A stretch of 61,160 bases of DNA from Fimbriimonas sp. (GTDB taxonomy: Bacteria; Armatimonadota; Fimbriimonadia; Fimbriimonadales; Fimbriimonadaceae): assembly GCA_031292555.1 (NCBI GenBank), contig JARLGV010000059.1, positions 1 through 61,160 of the forward strand, in the 5' to 3' direction. The position numbers and the translations under genes are program-made. Positions 17,801-25,648 of this stretch are shown here, one piece after another; the first letter of the stretch is position 1; each line of letters starts with the position of its first letter. The notes below the pieces were generated by a model. That model made no database searches. It was not told the DNA's origin and saw only the letters and a list, made by a program, of their open reading frames with translations.

Positions 17801-18555
17801 CGAGTTCCAAAGCCTCTGTTGCCCAGGTTCCGGCGAGCGTAAAAATCCCAGCCGGCTCGTCGAGCGCGACCTTCGTAGCGACTCATTTTGCAGCAACCGT
17901 TTCATCCTCAGCGACGATAGCTGCTAAGTACGGGACTACGACACAATCCGCTACGTTAAGCGTCAGTCCGTTCCAATTGATGTCACTTACAGTAGCCCCT
18001 ACGTCGGTCATCGGGGGCCAATCTGCGATTGGCACGGCTACTCTGAATGCCGCCCCCGGATTGAAGACGAACTCGGTTGCCGTTAAGCTGTCCTCCAGTT
18101 CGAAGTCGGTTAAGACTCCAGCCTCGGTAAGTGTGCCTCGAGGGACGAAATCGCAGACCTTTGCCATAACTACGTCGCCTGTCAATCAAACGACGACCGG
18201 CAATATTCTTGGCATACTCGGTTCCTCCTCACAACAAGCCGCTTTAGCCCTGCAACCAGCCGCCTTGGCTTCGATCGCTGTTAGTCCGTTGTCGGTCAAG
18301 GGGAGTTCGACGACAACTGTTTCTGCGACGGTAACCCTGACGGGACCGGCGCCGACCGGAGGTCTGCAAGTGAAACTATCGAGTTCGAATTCGGCAGCGG
18401 CAAGTCTCTCATCCTCACTAACGATTCCCGCCGGCAAGTCGACCGCGAAATGTACAGTAACGCACAAGAAGGTTTCGGCACAGACCAACGTGATCCTTAC
18501 GGCGACGATGCAAAGCGTTTCGACTTCCGCGACCTTAACCGTGACGCCTGGATAG
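14860..18555 (+). CDS. Exported BNR-repeat propeller protein with five Ser/Thr-rich repeats
   Basis: This 1231-residue protein has a signal or anchor segment (about 6-24). Residues about 75-750 hold sortilin/BNR-like propeller blades with repeated GIWKSTDWGASW and STDGGLTW motifs. Residues about 755-1231 consist of five tandem Ig-like repeats of roughly 95 residues, each opening with a variant of SLTLSPTSVVGG and containing VxxPAGSTTxTF. It resembles glycoside-binding or xyloglucanase-like propellers, but no catalytic acid was identified. It is probably a surface or secreted adhesin-like protein. The flanking spacers carry no clear promoter. Confidence 0.8.
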   Translation: MRSRTYLLFGILLTFACALGFLGWKKHSSSGIGSRVAVIRDEDADTDSPDRAVEWRRLAWRDEFGRIPADGLQRALAQKRELARVHPMTSGDGWIEEGPADLSGRSCCMVIDPNSPQTIWQGSAGGGIWKSTDWGASWVPVGDNLKSLAVNCMTLDPNDKKTLYAGTGEGYFNADEISGFGIFKSTDGGLTWNQLPSTDTFSHVNRIAVMPGNSKVILATAQYGGIYRSNDGGTTWTSVMWAQSGHAVAFCPSNTQRVIGTIQDYDFGSGNWYASAVVSNDAGVTWKKSTGGLNEFVGFNRIETAPVQTDANTVFASVSDGAIWKSTDGGQSYSKVTTNGNSGASWYGNAIWVDPTNANRIVVGGVNVYGSTDGGVTLNTIGQGYIQTTQPHPDVHFFMAAPGYDGKSNKTLYVCTDGGLYVAPDITIASTGGGWQRKDQGARTTQYYSICGDGPSGRIVGGLQDNGTQSNLQGSNLAGYIFGGDGGFVAIDPEQPQYVYGEYIDLQIFRNNDGGTGGNVGYIYGGLGDAGSNANFIAPFILDPNQPQTLLAGGGSLWRTTNARASSPSWSVIRSPGSSLISAIAVAKGNSDVIWVGQNDGVISMTTNGTGANPTWTTISSGNPIPSRYVTRILIDPDNSNIVYATLGGFSSNDIWKTTNGGSTWVSITGSGSAALPQVPVRAIARQPGAPNTLYVGTEIGIFTTADGGQTWSASNSLTANVSVDDLEYMNNSNILLAGTHGRGVWLLPSLSYSISSLTLSPTSVVGGNSCTGTVTLSQAAAEPGVTVSLSAASKDAQVPDSVVVPAGSTTVTFNVGTLGVAKSETVGITATIGSSQMSTNVTLYPAAAQSVSVSPNPVGGGSSSTGTVRLNGKAGAGGAVVNLGASNGLAGVPSTTTVPSGSTSTTFLIQTVAVQKPSSVVITAQLGTSLVTTSLTVNPASLQSVTLNPAIVVGGSQDAVTGTVTLNGAAYTGGVTITLTSSKASVAQVPASVKIPAGSSSATFVATHFAATVSSSATIAAKYGTTTQSATLSVSPFQLMSLTVAPTSVIGGQSAIGTATLNAAPGLKTNSVAVKLSSSSKSVKTPASVSVPRGTKSQTFAITTSPVNQTTTGNILGILGSSSQQAALALQPAALASIAVSPLSVKGSSTTTVSATVTLTGPAPTGGLQVKLSSSNSAAASLSSSLTIPAGKSTAKCTVTHKKVSAQTNVILTATMQSVSTSATLTVTPG

Positions 18556-18602
18556 GCTGAAAACTTGCCGTATTCCCGACGGAATGGCGTTAAGATGAAG
18601 GC

Positions 18603-19835
18603 ATGAGGCACCTTGCTGCTCTACTGTTGCTGGTAATGCTGCCTCTTTTCGCGCGGGCGGACGGCTTGTATACAAAGATAGGGGACTATACCAAGCCACA
18701 ATTGCCTTACCAACGTGCATTGATCGCTTGCCGCAATGGGCAAGAGACGATGGTGGTTTCCAGCGAACTGAAGGGCCCCTCCGGAGACTACGCTTGGATC
18801 GTGCCCCTTCCAAAGCCGCCTAGCATGGTTCGCCAGGTGGATTCAGCCGGTTTTGACAGGTTGCCACGCCGATATTCCCCCCAATATGGTTCGCCAAGCC
18901 TGGATCCTCCACTCGTTGGCCTGGCGTGGCTGTTGCTGATCCTTGCGTTTGCAGGTGCACTCCAGCCGAAGCGCACTTCAGCGCTCATCATGTTTTTGGT
19001 ATTCGTTGTCGCCCTTGTCCTCTTTCCCGTCTACGCTCAGCCCAAATTCGCCTCTAAATCTGTCGAGCGGATTAGTTCGATGGTCGTGGGCGACTACAAA
19101 ATCGATGTGGTTCGATCTCAGGACCCATCCACGCTTTCTACGTGGCTGCGGCTTCACGGAGGAAGACTGCCGGTGGAGGCGGAACCAATCATCGCTCAAT
19201 ATGTAAAGGAGGGCTGGTGCTTTGCCGTCGCCTCTCTCGACCGCACGACCGGCCAGGGATCTCCGCATCCTCTTGCATTCACGTTTCCATCGAAGCAAGC
19301 GATCTACCCGATGCGCCTAACCGCCGCTCAGGGCAACCGCACCATTGTCGATTTGTTCATCGTCTCGGATGGAACACCCTCAGTGGACCACCTCAGAGTC
19401 TGGCGTTCACTCCGTCTATCGGACTTCAACTACATGAAGAACGACGAACTCCTTGAATCTCAGCCGGCGTACTACGTCGCTTGGCCGGGAGCGAAGATCA
19501 CCCGCCTTCGAGGTGAATTGAATCCTGCTGACATGAAGTTCGACTTGGTAGTAAAGGACGGCCCGTTCTCAGAATCGCGGATTCGCGTCGCCACAAAGGA
19601 TGGATTTAGCACGGACCGGCTGGGAACGATCGTCGGTTGGATGGCCGCGTTTTGCGCCCCGCTGTCCTTCCTTGGATGTTTGCTGCAGGTTAAGCGGCGA
19701 GATGCGCTGGTCGTTTTGGGTGGTGTCGCCCTGGCAGTGGGGTGCTGGTCAGGCTTCGGGTACGGAAAAACATTTGCTCCGCTCGAAACCGGCCTCATGT
19801 ACGACACTTCACCGCCTCCTGTCCTGGCAAACTAG
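18603..19835 (+). CDS. DUF2330-like membrane protein
   Basis: This 410-residue protein has a signal peptide (1-19). It resembles DUF2330 proteins through QRALIACRNGQETMVVSSEL and DYAWIVPLPKPPSM near residues 38-75. Two hydrophobic segments interrupt the domain (near 104-122 and 127-147) and two more lie near the C-terminus (about 345-390), so it is probably membrane-embedded. The function of the family is unknown. GAAGG lies almost directly before the ATG, a short spacing. Its TAG stop shares the palindrome CTAG with the stop of the convergent peptidase gene. Confidence 0.65.
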   Translation: MRHLAALLLLVMLPLFARADGLYTKIGDYTKPQLPYQRALIACRNGQETMVVSSELKGPSGDYAWIVPLPKPPSMVRQVDSAGFDRLPRRYSPQYGSPSLDPPLVGLAWLLLILAFAGALQPKRTSALIMFLVFVVALVLFPVYAQPKFASKSVERISSMVVGDYKIDVVRSQDPSTLSTWLRLHGGRLPVEAEPIIAQYVKEGWCFAVASLDRTTGQGSPHPLAFTFPSKQAIYPMRLTAAQGNRTIVDLFIVSDGTPSVDHLRVWRSLRLSDFNYMKNDELLESQPAYYVAWPGAKITRLRGELNPADMKFDLVVKDGPFSESRIRVATKDGFSTDRLGTIVGWMAAFCAPLSFLGCLLQVKRRDALVVLGGVALAVGCWSGFGYGKTFAPLETGLMYDTSPPPVLAN

Positions 19836-21997
19836 AGCCTGAATGTGAGGTACCCGCTCGTCTTCGGCTCAGTTTTCCCTCTCAAGAAATGTCCCAGTCC
19901 ATCCGTTAGGACAAGTCGAGCGCGTCCAAAGTCGGGCGCCACTCGGGTTTTACCCATGCCGATAACGCAAGTCTTTCCTCCGCCAAGATCCACCACCGCC
20001 ATCGCGCATCCGTCGTTTAGGTCGATCGTTGTCCCATCGTAGGTCAGTTGACTACCATTTACCGTGAATCCCGCTGCCCGGCAAAGCTTGTTCAACGTCG
20101 GCATCGTGGCCGGATTTCCCACAAGGAACGTTCCCGCCGGGTCATCGGGCGGAGGTGCTTGCACACCCTTCCCTCCAACGTTTGTCAAGTAGTCCGTGTG
20201 GCTGGGATCGGAGTAGCGCGAGTATTGTGCGACGAAGCGGCTCAGTTCGACAGGCTGCTCGTCCGGTTCGATCCTGCGAAGGATGCGCCTCCATGGGTCA
20301 ACGGACAGGATATCCGGTTTTCGATCGCATGCAATCTCCACGTAGCCGGGAGACTTGAGGTCAATCGTCTTGAACACTCGACTGCCATCGGCAAACTGGA
20401 GCATGACTTCGAGCGGAATGCGATAGGAAGCGCCTCCGAATGCGACCTTCATTCTGACCCTTCCATCGGCGAAGTGGACGTCCGAGACCTTCAAGTCTGC
20501 ATATCCTGGCTTTCGGATCCAGTCGTCAAAGAACGACTTTATGTCGCGGTCCGGGTTCAGTTGTGCGACCACCGATTCGTATTCGGACCAGTCGCTGGCA
20601 GTCCCATGACATTTTCGAATCCACTCCTGCATCGTCTGGATCATTTTGTCCGTGCCGAGAAGCTGTTCCAGCATCTGGAGAACCTGCCCCCCTTTGCCGT
20701 ATCCCAAGCTGCTTCCTATCCCACCGACATCTGCACCGCTCTTGGCGATGGCCACCTGATTGTACGAATCGTTGCCTTCCCCGCTTTGGATAAACGCCTG
20801 ACGCCGCTCTGCGACACTTCCGATCTCGGCATTTCGATGGTAGAGGCCGTCGGAAAAGACAGCGAAGCTCTCGTTCCAGAAACTCCCGAGATAAGTGTTG
20901 TTGACAATGCCGCCCCACCATGTGTGAGAAGGCTCGTGTGCATCCTCCATTGGCAGGCTACCGTGGCCCCAGGTCGTAAAGGAGTAAGCCTCAAGCGCTC
21001 CTCCTCCGTACACTTCGCTATCGATTGCCCCGTAACCCTTGAATGGGAAGGGCATGAAGCGACTATAGAACTCGATGATCGGAGCGTAAAGCTCGGCTTG
21101 GGCTTGCATCTGCCGTGTAGTCATCGTCGAGCTCCAGCAGGAGTAGATCTTCCCATGAATCTCAGCGGTGACCTTCTTGAACGGCCCTGCCGAGACGCTG
21201 TAGAACACGCAGGGCAAGTCCATGCGGTATTGGAACGTTCGCTCCTGCCCTACCGTCTTGTCGACGACTAGATCGCCTTGTCCGATAGCAATCCAGCTTG
21301 GCTGAGTATGAACGACCAAATCATACGGAGTAGGTTGCCGGGCGACCATCGGATACCAATAGTCGTTTGTCAGGGTGGCCTCTTTTGGTCCGATGCTTCC
21401 TGCGTAGTTTGGCTGATCCACGGAGGCTGAATATGAAATCGCATACACATCCACTCCGGCTGGCATCTTCGTGGAAACCACGCCACCAGCCTCTAAGAAT
21501 GGAACGGGACGGCCGTCTTTGTCCTTGATCGATGAGACGATGTACTGAGGCGACATTCGGAAAAGGAAGGCAGGTCGGGACGGGTTCCCGGAAAGCCGAA
21601 GCCTATCGACGAGAATGGCCTTCTTTGAGGGAACGTCGAATCTCAGGTCAAAAGAGTGTCGAACTAGTTTGACGCCGAAGCTCTCGCTTTCTGGCACGAA
21701 TTCAAGCGTCTGCCCGTCGCGCTTGAAAACAAGCTCGCCCGTATCTTCGCTGGTTAACGGTGTGCTAAAGATGACGTATTCCTGACCGTCGACGCCTTTG
21801 AGCGGCAAAGCGTGCCACCCGAAGCGACCTACCTCGTAGGCGCCGTTGGTCCGAAGTAAGTTGAAGGGACTCCTCCCGCCGGCGGGGTCACTCGACAGGT
21901 ATTTCGTCAACACGGCGACGTTACGGCTTTGGGCCAGCTGGTCCAAGACTCTGATGCTGGGCCCCTGTTGCAGGACGAGAAGTGGGACGAGAAACAC
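19832..21997 (-). CDS. M1-like zinc metallopeptidase (gluzincin)
   Basis: This 721-residue protein has a short hydrophobic N-terminus from a GTG start. The zinc site is HEPSH (354-358) followed by TWWGG and a downstream glutamate E376 in WNES. The exopeptidase loop is GGALEAY (332-338), equivalent to GAMEN. The spacing between the second His and the Glu is 17 residues, one fewer than the classical 18. The C-terminal 200 residues are a separate region with no assigned role (LSRFVAQYSRYSDPSHTDYLTNVGG). It is likely an exported peptidase; substrates are unknown. Confidence 0.8.
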   Translation of the reverse strand: MFLVPLLVLQQGPSIRVLDQLAQSRNVAVLTKYLSSDPAGGRSPFNLLRTNGAYEVGRFGWHALPLKGVDGQEYVIFSTPLTSEDTGELVFKRDGQTLEFVPESESFGVKLVRHSFDLRFDVPSKKAILVDRLRLSGNPSRPAFLFRMSPQYIVSSIKDKDGRPVPFLEAGGVVSTKMPAGVDVYAISYSASVDQPNYAGSIGPKEATLTNDYWYPMVARQPTPYDLVVHTQPSWIAIGQGDLVVDKTVGQERTFQYRMDLPCVFYSVSAGPFKKVTAEIHGKIYSCWSSTMTTRQMQAQAELYAPIIEFYSRFMPFPFKGYGAIDSEVYGGGALEAYSFTTWGHGSLPMEDAHEPSHTWWGGIVNNTYLGSFWNESFAVFSDGLYHRNAEIGSVAERRQAFIQSGEGNDSYNQVAIAKSGADVGGIGSSLGYGKGGQVLQMLEQLLGTDKMIQTMQEWIRKCHGTASDWSEYESVVAQLNPDRDIKSFFDDWIRKPGYADLKVSDVHFADGRVRMKVAFGGASYRIPLEVMLQFADGSRVFKTIDLKSPGYVEIACDRKPDILSVDPWRRILRRIEPDEQPVELSRFVAQYSRYSDPSHTDYLTNVGGKGVQAPPPDDPAGTFLVGNPATMPTLNKLCRAAGFTVNGSQLTYDGTTIDLNDGCAMAVVDLGGGKTCVIGMGKTRVAPDFGRARLVLTDGLGHFLRGKTEPKTSGYLTFRL

Positions 21998-22399
21998 GCC
22001 GTAAAGTATGACCGGATCGGATTCCCTATCGATAAATCGAACCGTCTACATCATCCGAAATGCGCCCACAGCGGAGGCGCCCTTTGACCCGATTCTTGGT
22101 GATGGGCCATTGAACGAGGTTCAGGAAATGATAGGAACATTAAGATTTACGTTGCGTCATAAAGGTAATAACACGCGAAGTTCGCCCCTTCAGCCGGCAA
22201 TGGCATCAGGTTTCACGATAGGGGAATGTACTCTAACGTGGTCTGTATTACATCAATGCCAATTAGGGGGCTACTGGGACCGAAAGCTTAGGCAACGATA
22301 AATATTTCTTACCTTTCGCAACCTCGGAACCCTGTGAACCGATAGTTCCGTAAAGACTATTAGAGAAACCAAGGTGTTTGACGAACCAATCAGGCGATT
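21998..22399. other. Intergenic region without supported gene
   Basis: About 400 bases lie between the M1-like gene (minus) and the structured region ahead of the TMEM14-like gene. An open frame of 97 codons at 22008-22301 has no recognisable domain, so I do not call it. The base composition is more AT-rich than the neighbours. A small hairpin (GGAAC and GTTCC near 22327-22353) is visible. Promoters for both flanking genes must lie here, but none is convincing. Confidence 0.5.
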
Positions 22400-22540
22400 A
22401 GATCGTTTAATACCATGGACATTGGATTTGAAAACCTAAAGGCACATCTCGGAGATTTCTCACGGGGGGCCGCAAAACCCCTACTCAGGTAGGAAGTGGC
22501 ATTGGCTGTCGGCCTTAAGCAATCCGGCAGCCTTTTTCTT
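22400..22540 (+). ncRNA. Candidate structured leader RNA upstream of TMEM14-like gene
   Basis: No protein gene lies upstream on this strand, yet the stretch ends in an intrinsic terminator. Two compact hairpins precede it: GGGG with CCCC enclosing a purine-rich loop around CGCAAAA, and CCTAC with GTAGG around a TCAG loop, with a possible enclosing CAC/GTG helix. A segment CCGATAG near 22340 could pair with CTGTCGG in the terminator's left arm as an antiterminator. This layout suggests a riboswitch or an sRNA. I could not match it to a known class. The boundaries are approximate. Confidence 0.4.
22504..22540 (+). terminator. Intrinsic terminator ahead of TMEM14-like gene
   Basis: GGCTGTCGG (22504-22512) pairs with CCGGCAGCC (22524-22532) with one G-T wobble across an 11-base loop, followed by TTTTTCTTT. 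It lies 40 bases before the TMEM14-like start codon and downstream of no coding gene on this strand. Confidence 0.8.
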
Positions 22541-22580
22541 TAGCGGGCTTTGATTCTGCCGAGAGAGGTAGCATCCATCA

Positions 22581-22952
22581 ATGGCGTGGCTGAACGTTGT
22601 CCTCCTCCTCTACGGTCTCCTAAACATCGTCATGGGCTATCTCGGCTATGCCGAGAAGAACAGCGTGATCTCACTTATTGCCGGTGGTGCGGCTGGATTG
22701 ATCGTCCTTGGGTCGATCGTCTATTCCAAGTACAAACCGCGCACCGCACGAATCACCGCTTTGGTCATCACGATCCTGCTGATGGGAAGATTCGGGCCCA
22801 AAACATTCTCGGAGAACAAGCTCTATCCTGACGGTATCGAGTTCGTGGCGTCCCTGGCCACATTCATCTGTCTGGGCGTGGGGCACATAATGGGAATGAG
22901 GTCCAAGAGAACGCGTGAAGGTAGCACATCGGACGTTGCGCCCAAGGTCTGA
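22581..22952 (+). CDS. TMEM14/UPF0136-like small membrane protein
   Basis: This 123-residue protein has about four hydrophobic segments (WLNVVLLLYGLLNIVMGYLG, LIAGGAAGLIVLGSIVY, ITALVITILLMGRF, ASLATFICLGVGHIMG). The order of small-residue motifs recalls the TMEM14 family, whose bacterial function is unsettled. GAGAGG lies about 12 bases before the ATG, a long spacing. The upstream terminator and folded RNA suggest conditional expression. The convergent ygfZ stop lies one base after its TGA. Confidence 0.7.
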   Translation: MAWLNVVLLLYGLLNIVMGYLGYAEKNSVISLIAGGAAGLIVLGSIVYSKYKPRTARITALVITILLMGRFGPKTFSENKLYPDGIEFVASLATFICLGVGHIMGMRSKRTREGSTSDVAPKV

Positions 22953-22953
22953 C

Positions 22954-23949
22954 CTAGTCGAATTTCAACAGGGGCATCGTCCGGAGTTCGGCAGAAGTCG
23001 TTCCATCATGCCCTTCAATTTCTACCGCTTCCCGGTCGAATGCAACTTCCCGCCGGACCATGGCAGCGCCGATATATCCGAAATCCGGCGAACAGGCGGC
23101 ACTGGTCACCTTGCCCGCGTCGGCTCGATTTGGATGAATTACCGTCGCCCCGATCGCAATCGGCTTGTCGGCGAGCACACCCATCCAACTTCGGTTGGTG
23201 TGTCCACGGCTGTGTAATCGCATCAGCACTTCCTGCCCCATATAGCACCCCTTGGAGTAGCTAATGTGACGGGCCTCAAATGACGGTCCCATTTCAGGAG
23301 GCATGGTGCGATCACTCATATCCCGGCCATACACCGGGATACCGGCTTCGATTCGTGCAGCCTCAAACGCCTCCGAGCCCAATCGGGGAAATGAATGTGA
23401 CAAACAGTCCATGGCATTTGAATCGTTGGCCGGTAAGCATAGGTCCCATCCACCTAAACCTGTTCGATTCGATCGCATACAGAAGACACTCGCGCCCTCC
23501 AACTCCGCCACCCCGGCGTCCAGATTGGGGAGAGCGAGGACACGAGATAGCTTAGCGGTTGCTGCTGGACCTTGGATGCTGACGAGGCGTAGGCGCTGAG
23601 ACGCCTCAGAGGCATAGACGTCCTCCATGATCACCATCTGTTCAAACCGGCGCAAAACAGAACCGACGGACTCCGTTGCGCAGGTTATTAACATCGACCC
23701 TTCGAATGCCCATGCTTGGCAAACCGAGAGGAGGTGGCCGCTTATGGAGGTCAGGCAAAACTCGCTAGATGCTCCCGGTTCAAGTTTCCTGAGGTCGTTG
23801 GTCGCTTGGCCCTGCAACCACCCTTTTCGATCGTCGCCTGTGATCTCCAAGAGCGAGATGTCCGGCAGTTCCAACAAACCGCAATCATCTCGAAGAAGGT
23901 CATAATCTCTCAGCGTTTCCTCGCTGACTTGCATTTGTAGTTCAAACAT
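22954..23949 (-). CDS. ygfZ: YgfZ/GcvT-like folate-binding protein
   Basis: This 331-residue protein contains the diagnostic YgfZ motif KGCYMGQE (233-240) with its cysteine. A GcvT-like fold is evident (ISLLEITGDDRKGWLQGQATNDL). YgfZ proteins bind tetrahydrofolate and support repair or assembly of certain Fe-S proteins. The start ATG at 23949 has GAGGGA upstream at long spacing; M6 is an alternative. It is divergent from the DUF2993 gene across 79 bases. Confidence 0.9.
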   Translation of the reverse strand: MFELQMQVSEETLRDYDLLRDDCGLLELPDISLLEITGDDRKGWLQGQATNDLRKLEPGASSEFCLTSISGHLLSVCQAWAFEGSMLITCATESVGSVLRRFEQMVIMEDVYASEASQRLRLVSIQGPAATAKLSRVLALPNLDAGVAELEGASVFCMRSNRTGLGGWDLCLPANDSNAMDCLSHSFPRLGSEAFEAARIEAGIPVYGRDMSDRTMPPEMGPSFEARHISYSKGCYMGQEVLMRLHSRGHTNRSWMGVLADKPIAIGATVIHPNRADAGKVTSAACSPDFGYIGAAMVRREVAFDREAVEIEGHDGTTSAELRTMPLLKFD

Positions 23950-24028
23950 CGACTGCTCGGTCCCTCGCAGCTCGTAGCTCTAGGTCCATTATGGAATACG
24001 GTTTTCGCCGCCGGCGCATCTCCAAGAC

Positions 24029-24865
24029 ATGACCTTCCTAATCCTCGGAATTCTCGGTGGGTTAATCCATGTGTCGAATGAGCAAGTTCACCTCTTCGAG
24101 AAGCATGCCGCGACCGACATCGCCCAACGACTCGATGGCCCAAACCGGCGAGTGGAGGTTAAGGCCAATGTCGGCCCAGAGGCCCTTTGGGGTGATATTC
24201 ACTCCGTCGCAATCCACGCATCAGGATTCAGGGCGTCGGGCTTGCCGTTCTTTACCGAGCCGAAGCGATCCCAGAGGGGCCTTGTGAGAGATCTGCAAAT
24301 CGACCTGACTGACTTCTCGCTCGGCAAATTGCACGTCCAGAAGATGCAAGCGGAGATACCAGATTGCCACTTCGACTTTCCGCTGGCCGTCAATCATCGA
24401 AAGATTCGCCTCAGCCGCAGCGGAGTCGGACATGGAGAGGTCGTCGTAGGGCAGGACGATCTAGAGCAATTCGTACTCGCAAAGTATCACGAGATCAGGC
24501 GAGTCTCGGTGAAGATCGACAAGGACAAGATATTCATCGACGGCACTGGAGAGTTCCTCATATTCAAAGCATCATTCACAGTGATTGCCCGTTTGGAGTG
24601 CATCGATGGCAATACACTCCATTTGACCCACGCCCGGGTTCTGATCGACGGCCTTCCGGCCGATGAGGGGGTTCGCAAAGTCCTCCTCGATGTTCTGGAT
24701 CCGGTCGTCGACGTTGATCGGGACTTGGACCTACATGGGGCAATCCGAGTCCAGGGGCTCACACTTCGAGATGGCCAACTCCGTGCCGAGGGTGTTGCCG
24801 TGATTCCGGACGCCCCATCCACTGGATCAACCGAGAAATCGACGCCCCTTGGGCACAAATTGTGA
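24029..24865 (+). CDS. DUF2993-like exported lipid-envelope protein
   Basis: This 278-residue protein has an uncleaved or signal-like N-terminus (MTFLILGILGGLIHVS). Its pattern resembles DUF2993/LmeA proteins: an amphipathic opening (EKHAATDIAQRLDG), a beta-rich body (VRDLQIDLTDFSL) and the paired strands LECIDGNTLHLTHARVLIDGLP. Actinobacterial LmeA acts on cell-envelope lipoglycans; here the role is unknown. The glycosyltransferase that follows 22 bases later supports an envelope role. No clear Shine-Dalgarno is seen. Confidence 0.6.
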   Translation: MTFLILGILGGLIHVSNEQVHLFEKHAATDIAQRLDGPNRRVEVKANVGPEALWGDIHSVAIHASGFRASGLPFFTEPKRSQRGLVRDLQIDLTDFSLGKLHVQKMQAEIPDCHFDFPLAVNHRKIRLSRSGVGHGEVVVGQDDLEQFVLAKYHEIRRVSVKIDKDKIFIDGTGEFLIFKASFTVIARLECIDGNTLHLTHARVLIDGLPADEGVRKVLLDVLDPVVDVDRDLDLHGAIRVQGLTLRDGQLRAEGVAVIPDAPSTGSTEKSTPLGHKL

Positions 24866-24886
24866 ATCTGAACTGTTTCCTGTCTT

Positions 24887-25636
24887 GTGAGTTTCGCGGA
24901 AGCGCTTCGGAACGAGTATCCTCAGCCAGTCATGGCAAACCTCGACGGGCCTGAAGTGACCGTCTTAGTACCCGCGCTCAACGAGGAGCACACGATTGCC
25001 GAGGTCGTGGATAGAGTCCTGAAGCTCCCGCTGAAGGTCGAAATGATCGTCATCGACGACGGTAGTTCGGACGGTACCACCGAGATCCTCAAGCGCTATG
25101 CAGATCGAGTAAGGGTCCTTAGGAACGAAAAGCCCTCGGGTAAAGGTAACGCGATCCGTCAGGCAATACCGTTTGCCACCGGCGCCACCGTAATCGTGCA
25201 GGATGCCGACTTGGAGTACGCACCCGAGCAGATCCCAGACTTGATTCGGCCTATTCTCGAGGGTCGAGCAAACGTCGTCTATGGAACCCGATTTGCCCAC
25301 GGCTTTCCCAATGGCATGGCACTTCCCAATCGCATTGTAAACCTACTCTTGGCCTGGACTGTTCGCCTTCTGTTCTTCCACCGTTTGACCGATGAGGCTA
25401 CGTGCTACAAGGCGTTTCGAACCGATCTGATCAAGCGGATGAACCTGCAGTGCGAACGATTTGAGTTCTGCCCCGAAGTCACCGCCAAAAGCTATCGGCT
25501 GGGCGAGAGAATCATGGAATTGCCGATCACGTACGTCCCACGATCGAAGGAAGCAGGCAAGAAGATTCGATGGACTGACGCCCCCGATGCCTTCTGGACC
25601 CTTTGGAAATACCGATTCTGGAAGTCCGGCAAGTAG
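24887..25636 (+). CDS. Glycosyltransferase family 2 (DPM1/GtrB-like)
   Basis: This 249-residue GT-A enzyme has the nucleotide-sugar motifs VLVPALNEE, IDDGSSDGT and the metal-binding DAD in QDADLEYAP, with the acceptor-site region ATCYKAFRTDLIK. There are no C-terminal transmembrane helices beyond one short hydrophobic stretch (LLLAWTVRLLFF). It probably transfers a sugar to a lipid or polyprenyl phosphate. The GTG at 24887 is used here; the ATG at 24932 is equally possible, because neither has a good Shine-Dalgarno. It ends 12 bases from the convergent protease gene. Confidence 0.87.
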   Translation: MSFAEALRNEYPQPVMANLDGPEVTVLVPALNEEHTIAEVVDRVLKLPLKVEMIVIDDGSSDGTTEILKRYADRVRVLRNEKPSGKGNAIRQAIPFATGATVIVQDADLEYAPEQIPDLIRPILEGRANVVYGTRFAHGFPNGMALPNRIVNLLLAWTVRLLFFHRLTDEATCYKAFRTDLIKRMNLQCERFEFCPEVTAKSYRLGERIMELPITYVPRSKEAGKKIRWTDAPDAFWTLWKYRFWKSGK

Positions 25637-25648
25637 CGACCGATCTGT

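Noticed and set aside
20048-21271. Long plus-strand open frame inside the M1-like peptidase gene
   Set aside because: Its translation lacks any motif; the minus-strand gene has a clear zinc site. Long antisense frames are common at this GC content.
22008-22301. Open frame of 97 codons ahead of the TMEM14-like gene
   Set aside because: No recognisable domain and no Shine-Dalgarno; it lies in AT-richer intergenic DNA.
22400-22500. Resemblance to a cyclic-di-GMP (GEMM) or glycine riboswitch
   Set aside because: Only short pieces (CGCAAAA, CAGGTAGGAA) look alike; the conserved core helices and loop order of either class are missing.
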